Source: Geodermatophilus arenarius
GTDB taxonomy: Bacteria > Actinomycetota > Actinomycetes > Mycobacteriales > Geodermatophilaceae
Direction: 5' to 3'
Length of the DNA: 64,000 bases
NCBI RefSeq assembly: GCF_042654585.1
Contig: NZ_JBHSGR010000023.1
Location: 26,500 to 90,499 of the forward strand
Shown here: piece by piece, positions 1 to 8,232 of the stretch
How positions within the stretch are numbered: the first letter of the stretch is position 1
Layout of the letters: each line of letters begins with the position of its first letter
Position numbers and translations under genes: made by a program
The notes under the pieces: generated by a model
Databases searched by the model: none
Told to the model about the DNA's origin: nothing
Seen by the model: the letters and a program-made list of their open reading frames with translations, nothing else

Positions 1-268
1 GACGGCGCTCGGCCCGCCGGCCTGGACCCTCGCCGTCCACGGCTGGGCGCTGGCCCGCCTCGCCGCCGGCGACGACGGGCGCGCCCCGCGGGTCCTCGCC
101 GCCACCGGCGCCGCCCTCGTGCCCGGCTACCTCGCGGAGCGGCTGGTGCGGCGGCGGCTGACCCCGGCCGGCGCCGAGCCCGTCGAGACCGCGGTGGTCG
201 CCGCCGGGCTGGTCACCGCCGCCGCCATGGCGGCGCTCGGCGCTCAGCCCTCCGGCGTCCGCCCGTAG
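1..268 (+). CDS. 3' end of a membrane-like protein gene (partial)
   Basis: Only the last 88 codons are in the window; the frame is open from base 2 to TAG 266-268. The visible part is rich in Ala, Leu, Val and Gly. Short hydrophobic stretches alternate with basic residues (for example LAERLVRRR), as at the end of a multi-spanning membrane protein. I recognise no family. The stop lies about 25 bases inside the 3' end of the convergent SRPBCC gene, so the two genes overlap tail to tail. Confidence 0.55.
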   Translation, partial: TALGPPAWTLAVHGWALARLAAGDDGRAPRVLAATGAALVPGYLAERLVRRRLTPAGAEPVETAVVAAGLVTAAAMAALGAQPSGVRP

Positions 269-771
269 TCGGGCCCGACCCGGGCGAGGAAGGTGTCCCA
301 GTCGCCGGGGTCGGGGTGCCCGCCCATCTCGGCGTCGAGCTTGTCGAGGTACCAGTGCCAGCCGAGCGCGTGGTCGGTGACGTCGGTGCCGGCGGCGAAG
401 TCCTGGGTGAGGTGCAGCGTCGTCCGGCCGCTCTCCACGACGACGGCGAGCCCGACCCGCCAGTCCTGCTGCTCCGGCCACTCGACGACGAGCTCCCGCG
501 GCGGGTCGCACTCGGCGATGCGGGCCTCCGTCGCCGCCGGCTCCGGCTCGTGGGTCATCGTCAGCGTCCCCCGGCCGCCGGGGACCCGCTCGCCCTCGTA
601 GGTGCCGAACCAGCGGGCCAGCCGGTCGGGCTCGGTGAGCGCGGCCCAGACGGCGTCGGGCCCGTCGCCCCAGGAGCGGCGGAACTCCAGCCGGAGGCGG
701 CCGTCGGGCAGCTCGGCGACCGCGCCGGTGCGGTGCGTCGGCGGGTCGACGGGGGTCGCGGGGTCGGTCAC
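244..771 (-). CDS. SRPBCC (AHSA1-like) family protein
   Basis: A 175-residue protein with the START/AHSA1 helix-grip pattern. An N-terminal strand (residues about 20-32) leads into a DAVWAALTEPDRLARWFG helix typical of the family. Middle strands follow (GTLTMTHEPEP, ELVVEWPEQQDW), and the C-terminal helix begins HALGWHWYLDKLDAEMGG. Such proteins bind hydrophobic ligands or act as Hsp90-activator-like domains; the ligand here cannot be predicted. I chose the GTG at 771 (MTDPATPVDPPTH) because upstream residues are Arg/Gly-rich and unlike the family. Divergent from the next small acidic protein. Confidence 0.8.
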   Translation of the reverse strand: MTDPATPVDPPTHRTGAVAELPDGRLRLEFRRSWGDGPDAVWAALTEPDRLARWFGTYEGERVPGGRGTLTMTHEPEPAATEARIAECDPPRELVVEWPEQQDWRVGLAVVVESGRTTLHLTQDFAAGTDVTDHALGWHWYLDKLDAEMGGHPDPGDWDTFLARVGPDYGRTPEG

Positions 772-863
772 GGGGCGTCTCCGTCCGTCGGGGGACCCGT
801 CGCGCCGACCCTGCCGCACGTCGCGCGGGGTTGCCAGCCCGCCGCCCCGGGCAGGGACGGGCC

Positions 864-1097
864 ATGACCGTCACCGACCCCGACGTCCCGGACCCGCTGA
901 ACGACCCCCGGACGACGCAGGCCGACCCCGGCGCCTACGCCCAGGGCGCGGACCTGGCCTCGACCGACGACGACCCGGCGTCCACCGGCGAGGAGGAGCT
1001 CGCGGCCGACGACGCGGAGACGACGGCCGGGCGGACGCTCGCCGACGACGCCGGCGGCGGGGACGTCACGGGAGGCGCGGTCACCGGCGCGTCGTGA
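864..1097 (+). CDS. Small acidic hypothetical protein
   Basis: A 77-residue, very acidic protein (many DD and EE pairs). It has no hydrophobic core, signal peptide or cysteines, so it is probably intrinsically disordered. The ATG at 864 follows a purine-rich GCAGGGACGG stretch. An upstream in-frame ATG would add 11 Arg/Pro-rich residues and is less likely. I recognise no family. It precedes another small protein gene by 76 bases, and the two might be co-transcribed. Codon use matches the neighbours, which supports it as a gene, but only modestly at this length. Confidence 0.45.
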   Translation: MTVTDPDVPDPLNDPRTTQADPGAYAQGADLASTDDDPASTGEEELAADDAETTAGRTLADDAGGGDVTGGAVTGAS

Positions 1098-1173
1098 CGG
1101 ACCGGCCCGTTTCCGTTGCCGGCCTGCGGGGAACCCGTGCGGACGCCACTCTCCGACGACGAGGAGGTCCGAC

Positions 1174-1416
1174 ATGGCCACGGGTGAGACCGGATTCGAG
1201 GACGTCGCCTACGACCTGATCTCGGTGCAGTACCACTCGCTGAAGGCCGGGCACGACTACGGCCAGTACGTCCGGGACGCGGAGAACGCGGGCCTGGACG
1301 ACATCGCCGGCTTCTTCCGCGAGGTGATGGAGCAGGACTCGGAGCGCGCGAAGCGCTGCCACGAGTTCCTGAGGAACCTGTCGGGCACCGAGCAGGGCGG
1401 CCCCGCGATGGGTTGA
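1174..1416 (+). CDS. Small helical hypothetical protein (80 aa)
   Basis: An 80-residue protein predicted to be mostly helical: one helix around VAYDLISVQYHSLKAG, a second around AGLDDIAGFFREVMEQDSER and a short third, RCHEFLRNL. His and acidic residues recall small actinobacterial ferritin-like or stress-associated proteins, but I cannot assign a family. A clear Shine-Dalgarno (GAGGAGG) precedes the ATG at 1174. The gene ends just before a strong hairpin terminator at 1425-1470. Confidence 0.75.
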   Translation: MATGETGFEDVAYDLISVQYHSLKAGHDYGQYVRDAENAGLDDIAGFFREVMEQDSERAKRCHEFLRNLSGTEQGGPAMG

Positions 1417-1424
1417 CCCGCACG

Positions 1425-1470
1425 ACGACGGAGGGCCCCTCACCGCAGCCGGTGAGGGGCCCTCTGTCGT
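1425..1470. terminator. Bidirectional hairpin terminator
   Basis: Two 20-base arms (1425-1444 and 1451-1470) pair with a single G-T wobble around the loop GCAGCC. No T-tract follows, as is usual in GC-rich actinobacteria. It separates the 80-aa gene (plus) from the convergent FrnE-like gene (minus) and can serve both. Confidence 0.85.
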
Positions 1471-1477
1471 GGCGGGC

Positions 1478-2203
1478 CTAGACCGCGCAGGAGCCGTCCT
1501 CGCAGCCCTCGGCGGCGGGGACGGTGACCAGCGGGTGGGCGTCGGCCCAGGCCCGCTCCAGCACCTGCAGCAGCAGCTCGGCCGGCTGGGCGCCCGCGGC
1601 GCCGTACTTCCGGTCGACCACGAAGAACGGCACCCCGGTGGCGCCGAGCGCCTGGGCGGTGGCGGCGTCGGCGAGGACCGCGGGACGGAACCGGTGGTCG
1701 GCGAGCGCCGCCCGCACCTCGGCCTCGTCCAGGCCGACCTCGACGGCCAGCGCGGCCAGCGCGTCGACGTCGAAGACCGAGCGGCCCTCCTCGAAGTGGG
1801 CGTGCAGCAGCCGCTCCTTCACCGCGCCCTGCAGGCCGCGCTCGGCGGCCAGGTGGAGGAGCTCGTGGGCGAGCAGCGTGTTGCCGCTGACGCCGTCGGC
1901 GAGGTGGTACTCCAGGCCCTCACCGGCGGCGGTCTCCTCGACGTGCCGCATCACCGCGCGCATCTCCTCGACCGGGCGGCCGTACTTGGCGGCCAGCGCC
2001 GGGAGGGTCGCGTGGGTCTCGCCCTCGGGGATCGTGGGGTCGAGCTGGAAGGACCGCCAGACCACCTCGACCTGGTCGCGGTGCGGGAACCGCTCCAGCG
2101 CGGTCTCCAACCGGCGCTTGCCGATGTAGCACCACGGACAGACGACGTCGGACCAGACCTCGATGCGCACGGCATCCCCCAACTCCGGGCCGGCCGCCGT
2201 CAT
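1478..2203 (-). CDS. DsbA family oxidoreductase (FrnE-like)
   Basis: A 241-residue cytoplasmic thioredoxin-fold protein of the FrnE/DSBA type. The active-site CxxC is intact (Cys22-Pro-Trp-Cys25, preceded by EVWSDVV). The helical insertion carries the FrnE landmarks NTLLAHELLHLAAERG and LHAHFEEGRSV, and the cis-Pro region is GATGVPFFVVDRKY. FrnE proteins are dithiol oxidoreductases linked to oxidative-stress tolerance. The ATG at 2203 overlaps the stop of the cation transporter gene (ATGA), so the two are translationally coupled. The C-terminus has two further cysteines (CEDGSC), a possible extra redox or metal site. Confidence 0.88.
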   Translation of the reverse strand: MTAAGPELGDAVRIEVWSDVVCPWCYIGKRRLETALERFPHRDQVEVVWRSFQLDPTIPEGETHATLPALAAKYGRPVEEMRAVMRHVEETAAGEGLEYHLADGVSGNTLLAHELLHLAAERGLQGAVKERLLHAHFEEGRSVFDVDALAALAVEVGLDEAEVRAALADHRFRPAVLADAATAQALGATGVPFFVVDRKYGAAGAQPAELLLQVLERAWADAHPLVTVPAAEGCEDGSCAV

Positions 2204-3204
2204 TCCGGGCGGTGGGCCTCCGCGCGGGCGCGCCCGTCGCCGGGGGTCGGGTCGAGGAAGACGAAGCGGACGCCCCCGTGGCGGGCGACCAGCCGCCGCT
2301 CGGCCTCGTCGGAGGCCCGCTCGATGTCGGCCACGGTCGCGCTGTCGGCGAAGTCGACCTTGGCCATGACGGCCAGCTGCCCGGGACCGATGACGGTGGT
2401 GAGCAGCACCGGGACGTCGTCGACCTGGGGCAGCCCGGCGATCTCCTCGCGGAGCTGGTCCTGCAGCCGGCGCGGGATCGACTGGCCGATGAGCAGCGAG
2501 ACGTTGGCCCGCGCCAGCGACCCGGCCACGAGGAGCAGCAGCACGCCGATGAGGATCGCGGCGATGCCGTCCCACACCGGGTCGCCGGTCACCTGCTCGA
2601 GGAACAGCCCCAGCGCGGCGAGGACGAGGCCGACCAGGGCCGCGCTGTCCTCGAACGTCACGGCCTTGACCGTCGTGTCGGTGGTCTCGGCCAGGTAGCG
2701 GCGGGGCGTCGTCCCCCACGTGCGGGCGGCCCCGCGGACCTGCCGGACGGCCTTGAGCCAGGAGGCGCCCTCGAGGACGAAGGAGACCGCCAGGACGACG
2801 TAGGCGATCAGCGGGGAGCCCTGCTCCTCGCCCTCGAGGATGGTCTCGATCCCCTGGTAGAAGGAGAAACCGGCGCCGAGGGTGAAGGTCGCGAGGCAGG
2901 CCAGCAGCGCCCAGAAGTAGGTCTCCCGGCCGTAGCCGACCGGGTGGCGGGCGTCGGGCGCCTTGTCGCCCCGCTTGAGCGCGACGAACAGCAGCACCTC
3001 GGTGATCGTGTCGGCCAGCGAGTGCGCGGCCTCGGACAGCATGGCCGAGGAGTGGCTGACCAGCCCGCCGACCAGCTTGGCGACGGCGATGCCGAGGTTG
3101 GCCAGGCCCGCGACGACGACGGTGCCGGTGGACTCGCCGCCCGTCTCGCCGCCGGCGCCCTGCTTCGCGCGGACGTGCTCACGGGTGGGGACCGGCTCGC
3201 TCAT
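2200..3204 (-). CDS. Cation diffusion facilitator family transporter
   Basis: A 334-residue CDF protein. It has a short polar N-terminus, about six membrane segments (residues about 28-215), then a cytoplasmic ferredoxin-like domain. The TM2 metal-site pattern HxxxD is present (His61, Asp65 in SEAAHSLADT). A second acidic membrane site occurs in FEDSAALVGLVLA. CDF proteins exchange protons for Zn, Fe, Mn or Co; the metal cannot be deduced. It is the first gene of a coupled pair with the FrnE-like protein. Confidence 0.9.
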   Translation of the reverse strand: MSEPVPTREHVRAKQGAGGETGGESTGTVVVAGLANLGIAVAKLVGGLVSHSSAMLSEAAHSLADTITEVLLFVALKRGDKAPDARHPVGYGRETYFWALLACLATFTLGAGFSFYQGIETILEGEEQGSPLIAYVVLAVSFVLEGASWLKAVRQVRGAARTWGTTPRRYLAETTDTTVKAVTFEDSAALVGLVLAALGLFLEQVTGDPVWDGIAAILIGVLLLLVAGSLARANVSLLIGQSIPRRLQDQLREEIAGLPQVDDVPVLLTTVIGPGQLAVMAKVDFADSATVADIERASDEAERRLVARHGGVRFVFLDPTPGDGRARAEAHRPE

Positions 3205-3259
3205 GGCCGCACCGGTGCCCCGCGGTTGTCCGGCGCAACCACGTGCCGGTCAGCGGCGG

Positions 3260-3293
3260 GTCGTGCCCTGCCCCGAGCGGAGCGGGGCACGAC
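3260..3293. terminator. Hairpin terminator after the FKBP gene
   Basis: A 9-bp perfect stem (3260-3268 with 3285-3293, GTCGTGCCC/GGGCACGAC) lies just past the stop of the minus-strand FKBP gene and upstream of the transporter start. It most likely ends FKBP transcription. Confidence 0.65.
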
Positions 3294-3305
3294 CGCGCGG
3301 AGGAC

Positions 3306-3686
3306 TCAGCGCACGCCGACGAGGTCGACCACGAAGACGAGCGTCGCGCCCGGCTTGATGACCCCGCCGGCGCCGCGGTCGCCGTAGGCCTTGTGCGGGG
3401 GGATCGTCAGCCGGCGGCGGCCGCCGACGCGCATGCCCTGGATGCCCTCGTCCCAGCCCTGGATGACCATGCCGACGCCGAGGCGGAACTCCAGCGGGTC
3501 GCCCCGGTCCCACGAGGCGTCGAACTGCTCGCCGCCGTCGTGGGTGACGCCGACGTAGTGGGCACTGACCAGGACGCCGGCGGTGGCCTCGGGGCCGTCG
3601 CCGACGACGAGGTCCTCGATCACCAGGTCGTCGGGCGCGGGCCCGGTGGGCGGCTCGACGTCGGGGCGGCTCAGGGGCTCGGCCAT
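3306..3686 (-). CDS. FKBP-type peptidyl-prolyl cis-trans isomerase
   Basis: A 126-residue single-domain cytoplasmic FKBP. Family residues are in order: YVGVTHDGGEQFDASWDRG, then the active-site VIQGWDEGIQGMRVGGRRRL, then IPPHKAYGDRGAGGVIKPGATLVFVVDL. The length equals one FKBP domain plus a 20-residue polar leader; there is no signal peptide. GAGGAGG lies five bases before the ATG at 3686. Monocistronic, with its own terminator. Confidence 0.93.
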   Translation of the reverse strand: MAEPLSRPDVEPPTGPAPDDLVIEDLVVGDGPEATAGVLVSAHYVGVTHDGGEQFDASWDRGDPLEFRLGVGMVIQGWDEGIQGMRVGGRRRLTIPPHKAYGDRGAGGVIKPGATLVFVVDLVGVR

Positions 3687-3803
3687 CGGTCCTCCTCGGA
3701 TCAGGGGTGCCGGGGAGTCCCCCGACGGGTCCCGACCATCCAAGCAGCGGGCCCTCGGGGCCGCGCAGGTGCGGAGCGGGGCCAGGGGTGCTGGGCTGGT
3801 CCG

Positions 3804-5513
3804 GTGACCCCCGCTGACGCGCCGTGGTGGACGCGTGCCGTCGTCTACCAGGTCTACCCGCGTTCCTTCCAGGACTCCGACGGCGACGGGATCGGCGACC
3901 TCGGCGGGGTCCTGCAGCGGCTGGACCACCTCGCCGACCTCGGCGTCGACGTCGTCTGGCTCTCCCCGGTCTACCCCTCGCCGCAGGCCGACAACGGCTA
4001 CGACATCAGCGACTACCAGGACGTCGACCCGCTGTTCGGCACGCTGGAGCAGCTCGACGAGCTGGTCGCCGGGCTGCACGCCCGCGGCGTGAAGCTGGTG
4101 ATGGACCTGGTGGTCAACCACACCAGCGACGAGCACCCGTGGTTCGTCGAGAGCCGGTCGTCGCCGGACTCGCCGAAGCGGGACTGGTACTGGTGGCGGC
4201 CGCCCAGGGCGGGCCTGGCGCCCGGCGACCCGGGCGCCGAGCCGACGAACTGGCACGGCTTCTTCTCCGGCTCGACCTGGGAGCTCGACGAGGCCAGCGG
4301 CGAGTACTACCTGCACCTGTTCGACCGCAGGCAGCCCGACCTGAACTGGGAGAACCCCGAGGTCCGGCAGGCGGTCTACGCGATGATGCGGTGGTGGCTC
4401 GACCGCGGGGTCGACGGGTTCCGCATGGACGTCATCAACCTGATCAGCAAGGACGTCGGCCCGGACGGCGAGCTGCACGACGGCCCGCCGCTGCCCGGCC
4501 TGCCCTACGGGGACGCGACCGCGTCGGTGGTGTGCGGCCCCCGCATCCACGAGTTCCTGCAGGAGATGCACCGCGAGGTCTTCACCGGCCGGCGCGAGCA
4601 GCTGCTGCTGGTCGGGGAGACGCCGGGCGCGACGGTGGAGGACGCGCTGCTGTTCACCGACCCGGCACGCGGGGAGCTGGACATGGTGTTCCAGTTCGAG
4701 CACGTGGGCCTGGACTTCGAGGGCTCGAAGTTCCACCCGCGGCCGCTGCGGATGCGCGACCTCAAGGCCTCCTTCGGCCGCTGGCAGACGGGGCTGGCCG
4801 ACGTCGGCTGGAACTCCCTCTACTGGGACAACCACGACCAGCCGCGGGCGGTGTCCCGCTTCGGCGACGACTCGCCCCGCCACCGCCGGGACTCCGCCAC
4901 CTGCCTGGCCACGCTGCTGCACCTGCACCGCGGGACGCCCTACGTCTACCAGGGCGAGGAGATCGGGATGGCGAACTTCCCGTTCACCGACCTGGCCCAG
5001 TTCCGCGACGTCGAGTCGATCAACCACCAGGTCCAGGCCGTGGCGCACGGCGCCGACCCCGACGAGGTGTTCGCCGCGCTGCGCCGGATGAGCCGGGACA
5101 ACGCGCGCACACCCGTGCAGTGGGACGCCTCGCCGAGCGCCGGGTTCACCACCGGGACGCCGTGGCTGGAGGTCAACCCCGACCACGCGGAGTGGAACGC
5201 CGCCGCCCAGCGCGACGACCCCGCCTCCGTGCTCGCCCACCACAGGCGGCTGATCGCGCTGCGGCACGAGGACCCGGTGGTGGCACTGGGCTCCTTCACC
5301 ATGCTGCTGCCCGACCACGACCAGGTGTACGCGTTCACCCGCGGCCTCGACGGCGACACGCTGCTCGTCGTCTGCAACCTCGGCGCCGAGGAGCAGGACC
5401 TCGCCGGGCTGCTGCCGGAGACGGTCGGCGCGGAGGTCGTCCTCGGGAACCTGCCCGAGGACGACCCCGCCGTGCTCAGGCCCTGGGAGGCCAGGGTCCT
5501 GCGCCTGCCGTAG
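3804..5513 (+). CDS. GH13 alpha-glucosidase / oligo-1,6-glucosidase
   Basis: A 569-residue cytoplasmic glycoside hydrolase of family 13. It has the N-terminal YQVYPRSFQDSDGDGIGDL, then the conserved regions DLVVNHTSDEH, GFRMDVIN with nucleophile Asp209, VGETPG with acid/base Glu272, and NHDQPR with Asp345. The ARTPVQWD motif near residue 430 and a short C-terminal beta domain are typical of alpha-glucosidases that hydrolyse malto- or isomalto-oligosaccharides; substrate preference is uncertain. Start GTG 3804 gives the usual family N-terminus (PWWTRAVVYQ). The last 38 bases overlap the convergent MFS gene. Confidence 0.92.
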   Translation: MTPADAPWWTRAVVYQVYPRSFQDSDGDGIGDLGGVLQRLDHLADLGVDVVWLSPVYPSPQADNGYDISDYQDVDPLFGTLEQLDELVAGLHARGVKLVMDLVVNHTSDEHPWFVESRSSPDSPKRDWYWWRPPRAGLAPGDPGAEPTNWHGFFSGSTWELDEASGEYYLHLFDRRQPDLNWENPEVRQAVYAMMRWWLDRGVDGFRMDVINLISKDVGPDGELHDGPPLPGLPYGDATASVVCGPRIHEFLQEMHREVFTGRREQLLLVGETPGATVEDALLFTDPARGELDMVFQFEHVGLDFEGSKFHPRPLRMRDLKASFGRWQTGLADVGWNSLYWDNHDQPRAVSRFGDDSPRHRRDSATCLATLLHLHRGTPYVYQGEEIGMANFPFTDLAQFRDVESINHQVQAVAHGADPDEVFAALRRMSRDNARTPVQWDASPSAGFTTGTPWLEVNPDHAEWNAAAQRDDPASVLAHHRRLIALRHEDPVVALGSFTMLLPDHDQVYAFTRGLDGDTLLVVCNLGAEEQDLAGLLPETVGAEVVLGNLPEDDPAVLRPWEARVLRLP

Positions 5514-6804
5514 GCAGTTCCTCCGGCTCGTCGACCGTCCCGGGCCCCGCCGGCTCCTCGGCGGGGACGTCGAGCGGGTGGGCGACCTCGTCGGCCGGCA
5601 GCCGCCAGTACAGGATCGCCGCGATCGCCAGCAGCGGCGGCACCAGCCCGGTGAGCAGGAACGTGCCGGTGAGCCCGACGACCTCGCTGACCGGCCCGGC
5701 CAGCGCCATCGACAGCGGCATGAACGCCAGCGAGACGAAGAAGTCGAGGCTGGACACCCGGCCGAGCAGCGCCGGCGGCACCCGCCGCTGCAGCAGCGTC
5801 CCCCAGATGACCGTGCTCGACTCGAACGCCGCGCCCAGCACCCCGGCCGCGGCGATCATCACCCACAGCGACGACGTCCAGCCGAAGACGACCATCGGCA
5901 CGCAGCCGAAGCCCCACAGCAGGTTCATGACCGTCAGGTAGCGCCGCGGCAGCCGCAGCGAGGCGACGACCGCCGACCCCAGCGCACCGCCGATGCCGAA
6001 CGCGGCCAGCACCCAGGCGTGCTCGGTCGGGCCGCCGCCGGTCCGGTCGCGGACCGCGAAGGGGACCAGCACCTCGAACGGGCCGATGAACACGAGCACC
6101 ATGAGCGAGGCGAACAGCAGCGTCGCCAGCAGCCACGGCGTGCGGACCATGTAGGCGACGCCCTCGCGGACGTCGGCGAACAGGCCCGAGCCGACCTCGT
6201 CGCGGCGCACCGGCACCGTCGGCAGCGCCGCCACGCACGCGGCCGAGACCGCCGAGGTCAGCGCCGTCGCGAGCAGCGCCGCGCCGGGTGAGAACGCGCC
6301 GACCAGCACGCCGCCGGCGGCGGGCCCGATCGCCATCGCCAGCGCCGGGCGGACGACGCCCTCGAGGCCGTTGGCGGCGAGCAGGTCGCCCGCCGGCACC
6401 ACGCTCGGGACCAGCGCCGAGTAGGCCGGGTAGTACAGCCCCGTCGCGACGCCCTGGGCCAGGGCGGCCGCGGCCAGCGGACCGAGCGCCAGCGCCCCGG
6501 CCAGCGACAGGACGGCGACCAGCCCGACCGCCGCCGTCTGCAGCAGCGCCACGCCGAGCAGGATCCGCCGCTGCGGCACGCGGTCGGCCAGGGCGCCGCC
6601 GAGCAGCGTGCTGGCCAGCATGCCGCCGGCGGACAGGGCGGTGGCGAGGGAGAGCGCGGCGGGCCCGCCGCCGAGGTCGACCACCTGCCAGACCAGCGCG
6701 ACCGTCCACAGCCCCTGGGCGAGCAGCGACAGCCCCATCGAGGCGGCCAGCAGGCGGTAGTCGCGGTGCCGCAGGGGCGCGAGCGCGCGCGGCAGGCCGG
6801 CCAT
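5476..6804 (-). CDS. MFS transporter (MFS_3/EntS-like)
   Basis: A 442-residue membrane protein with about 12 hydrophobic segments. The N-terminus has HRDYRLLAASMGLSLLAQGLW, and loop 2-3 has GGALADRVPQRRILL, as in the enterobactin-exporter-like MFS group. A 35-residue polar, Pro/Glu-rich tail (after about residue 405) follows the last helix and is encoded over the 3' end of the alpha-glucosidase gene. A strong GAGGAGG precedes the ATG. It is divergent from a second exporter of the same group 127 bp away. Substrate unknown. Confidence 0.87.
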   Translation of the reverse strand: MAGLPRALAPLRHRDYRLLAASMGLSLLAQGLWTVALVWQVVDLGGGPAALSLATALSAGGMLASTLLGGALADRVPQRRILLGVALLQTAAVGLVAVLSLAGALALGPLAAAALAQGVATGLYYPAYSALVPSVVPAGDLLAANGLEGVVRPALAMAIGPAAGGVLVGAFSPGAALLATALTSAVSAACVAALPTVPVRRDEVGSGLFADVREGVAYMVRTPWLLATLLFASLMVLVFIGPFEVLVPFAVRDRTGGGPTEHAWVLAAFGIGGALGSAVVASLRLPRRYLTVMNLLWGFGCVPMVVFGWTSSLWVMIAAAGVLGAAFESSTVIWGTLLQRRVPPALLGRVSSLDFFVSLAFMPLSMALAGPVSEVVGLTGTFLLTGLVPPLLAIAAILYWRLPADEVAHPLDVPAEEPAGPGTVDEPEELPTAGAGPWPPRA

Positions 6805-6931
6805 CTCGGGTCCTCCTCGGGAGTCGGCGCACCGTCGGCGCCGCAGGCCCCATGCTCGCCGACGGGGCCGACAGGAGTCAGCCGGATTACCGGGAGACCG
6901 CAGGAACGGTCACGTCTACAGTCCCGTTCCC

Positions 6932-8176
6932 GTGGGCCGGGTGGTCGAGGCGGTGCTGCCCGCCCGGATGGGGACGTCGTTCCGCTGGCTGATGGCGTCG
7001 TCGTGGGTGAGCAACCTGGGTGACGGCGTGGCGCTGGCGGCCGGGCCGCTGCTGGTGGCCGCCCGGACCCAGGACCCGCTGCTCGTCGCGCTCGGCGCCC
7101 TGCTGCAGCAGCTGCCGTGGCTGCTGTTCGGCCTGCACGCCGGCGTCCTGGCCGACCGGGTGGACCGGCGGCTGCTCGTCGCCGCCGTCGACCTGGCCCG
7201 CGCCGGGGTGCTCGCCGTGCTGGCCGCCGCCCTGTTCACCAGCGACGTCGGGCTGGTGCCCGTGCTCGCCGCGCTGTTCGTGCTGGGCACCGCCGAGGTC
7301 TTCGCCGACACCGCGGCCGGCACGCTGCTGCCGATGGTCGTCGACCGCGCCGACCTGGGCATCGGCAACGCGCGCCTGACCGCGGGCACGCTGACGATGA
7401 ACCAGCTCGCCGGGCCGGCCGTCGGGGGCCTGCTGTTCGTCGCCGGCGCCGCGTGGCCGTTCCTCGCCCAGGCGGTGCTGGTGGCGCTGGGCGCGGTGCT
7501 GATCACGCGGATGCGGGTCCCGCCGCCGGAGCGGCCGGCACGGCGGGGACGGATCGGCCGGGACGTCGCCGAGGGGCTGCGCTGGACCTGGGGCCACCCC
7601 GCCGTGCGGACGCTGACCGTCACGATCGTCCTGTTCAACGTCACCTACGGCGCGGCCTGGTCGGTGCTGGTGCTCTACGCCGACCAGCGGCTGGGCCTGG
7701 GCGCGGCCGGCTACGGCCTACTCACCACGGTCGGCGCGCTGGGCGGCATGGTCGGGACGGCGTCCTACGACTGGCTCGAGCGGCACGTCGGCATCGCCAC
7801 GCTCATGAAGGCGGGCCTGCTGTTCGAGACGCTCACCCACCTGCTCCTGGCGCTGGCCACGACGCCGTGGGTCGCCGTCCCGGTGCTGTTCGTCTTCGGC
7901 GCGCACGCGTTCATCTGGGGGACGACGTCGCGCACGGTGCGGATGCGCGCCGTGCCGGCCGGGCTGCAGGGCCGGGTCGGGAGCCTCTACGCGATGGGCG
8001 TCTTCGGCGGCATCCTGGCCGGCCAGGCCGTCGGCGGGGTCGTGGCCCGCGCCTGGGGCGTGACCGGCCCGTTCTGGTTCGCGTTCGCCGGGTCGGCGGT
8101 GCTGCTGGCGCTGATCTGGCGAGAGCTGGACAACGTCGCGCACGCCGAGGAACCCGCCGTCGCCGTGGCCGGGTGA
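6932..8176 (+). CDS. MFS transporter (MFS_3/EntS-like)
   Basis: A 414-residue transporter with about 12 membrane segments. Family features are FRWLMASSWVSNLGDGVALAAGPLL at the N-terminus and GVLADRVDRRLLVAAVDL in loop 2-3. It is related to the divergent neighbour but clearly a different paralogue. The GTG at 6932 sits nine bases after a TACAGT -10-like box and no Shine-Dalgarno is visible, which suggests a leaderless mRNA. An in-frame ATG at 6968 is the alternative start. The gene ends before a perfect hairpin terminator. Confidence 0.86.
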   Translation: MGRVVEAVLPARMGTSFRWLMASSWVSNLGDGVALAAGPLLVAARTQDPLLVALGALLQQLPWLLFGLHAGVLADRVDRRLLVAAVDLARAGVLAVLAAALFTSDVGLVPVLAALFVLGTAEVFADTAAGTLLPMVVDRADLGIGNARLTAGTLTMNQLAGPAVGGLLFVAGAAWPFLAQAVLVALGAVLITRMRVPPPERPARRGRIGRDVAEGLRWTWGHPAVRTLTVTIVLFNVTYGAAWSVLVLYADQRLGLGAAGYGLLTTVGALGGMVGTASYDWLERHVGIATLMKAGLLFETLTHLLLALATTPWVAVPVLFVFGAHAFIWGTTSRTVRMRAVPAGLQGRVGSLYAMGVFGGILAGQAVGGVVARAWGVTGPFWFAFAGSAVLLALIWRELDNVAHAEEPAVAVAG

Positions 8177-8191
8177 GGCACGTGGCGGCGT

Positions 8192-8227
8192 CCGGTTCCG
8201 CCTTCCGCGCGCGGAAGGCGGAACCGG
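8192..8227. terminator. Perfect bidirectional hairpin terminator
   Basis: A 17-bp perfect inverted repeat (8192-8208 and 8211-8227; arm CCGGTTCCGCCTTCCGC) lies between two convergent genes, the MFS exporter and the acyl-CoA dehydrogenase. In RNA the innermost pairs would open to a 4-6 nt loop. It can terminate both transcripts. Confidence 0.88.
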
Positions 8228-8232
8228 GTGGC

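Noticed and set aside
1109..1133. Stress-sigma-like promoter (GTTT-N15-GGGGAA) before the 80-aa gene
   Set aside because: Only a partial match to the SigB-type consensus, and such matches are frequent by chance in GC-rich DNA.
4946..6853. Very long antisense reading frames, such as those opposite the alpha-glucosidase and MFS genes
   Set aside because: Arg/Pro/Gly-rich translations without domains; they arise because stop codons are rare in GC-rich sequence on the strand opposite real genes.
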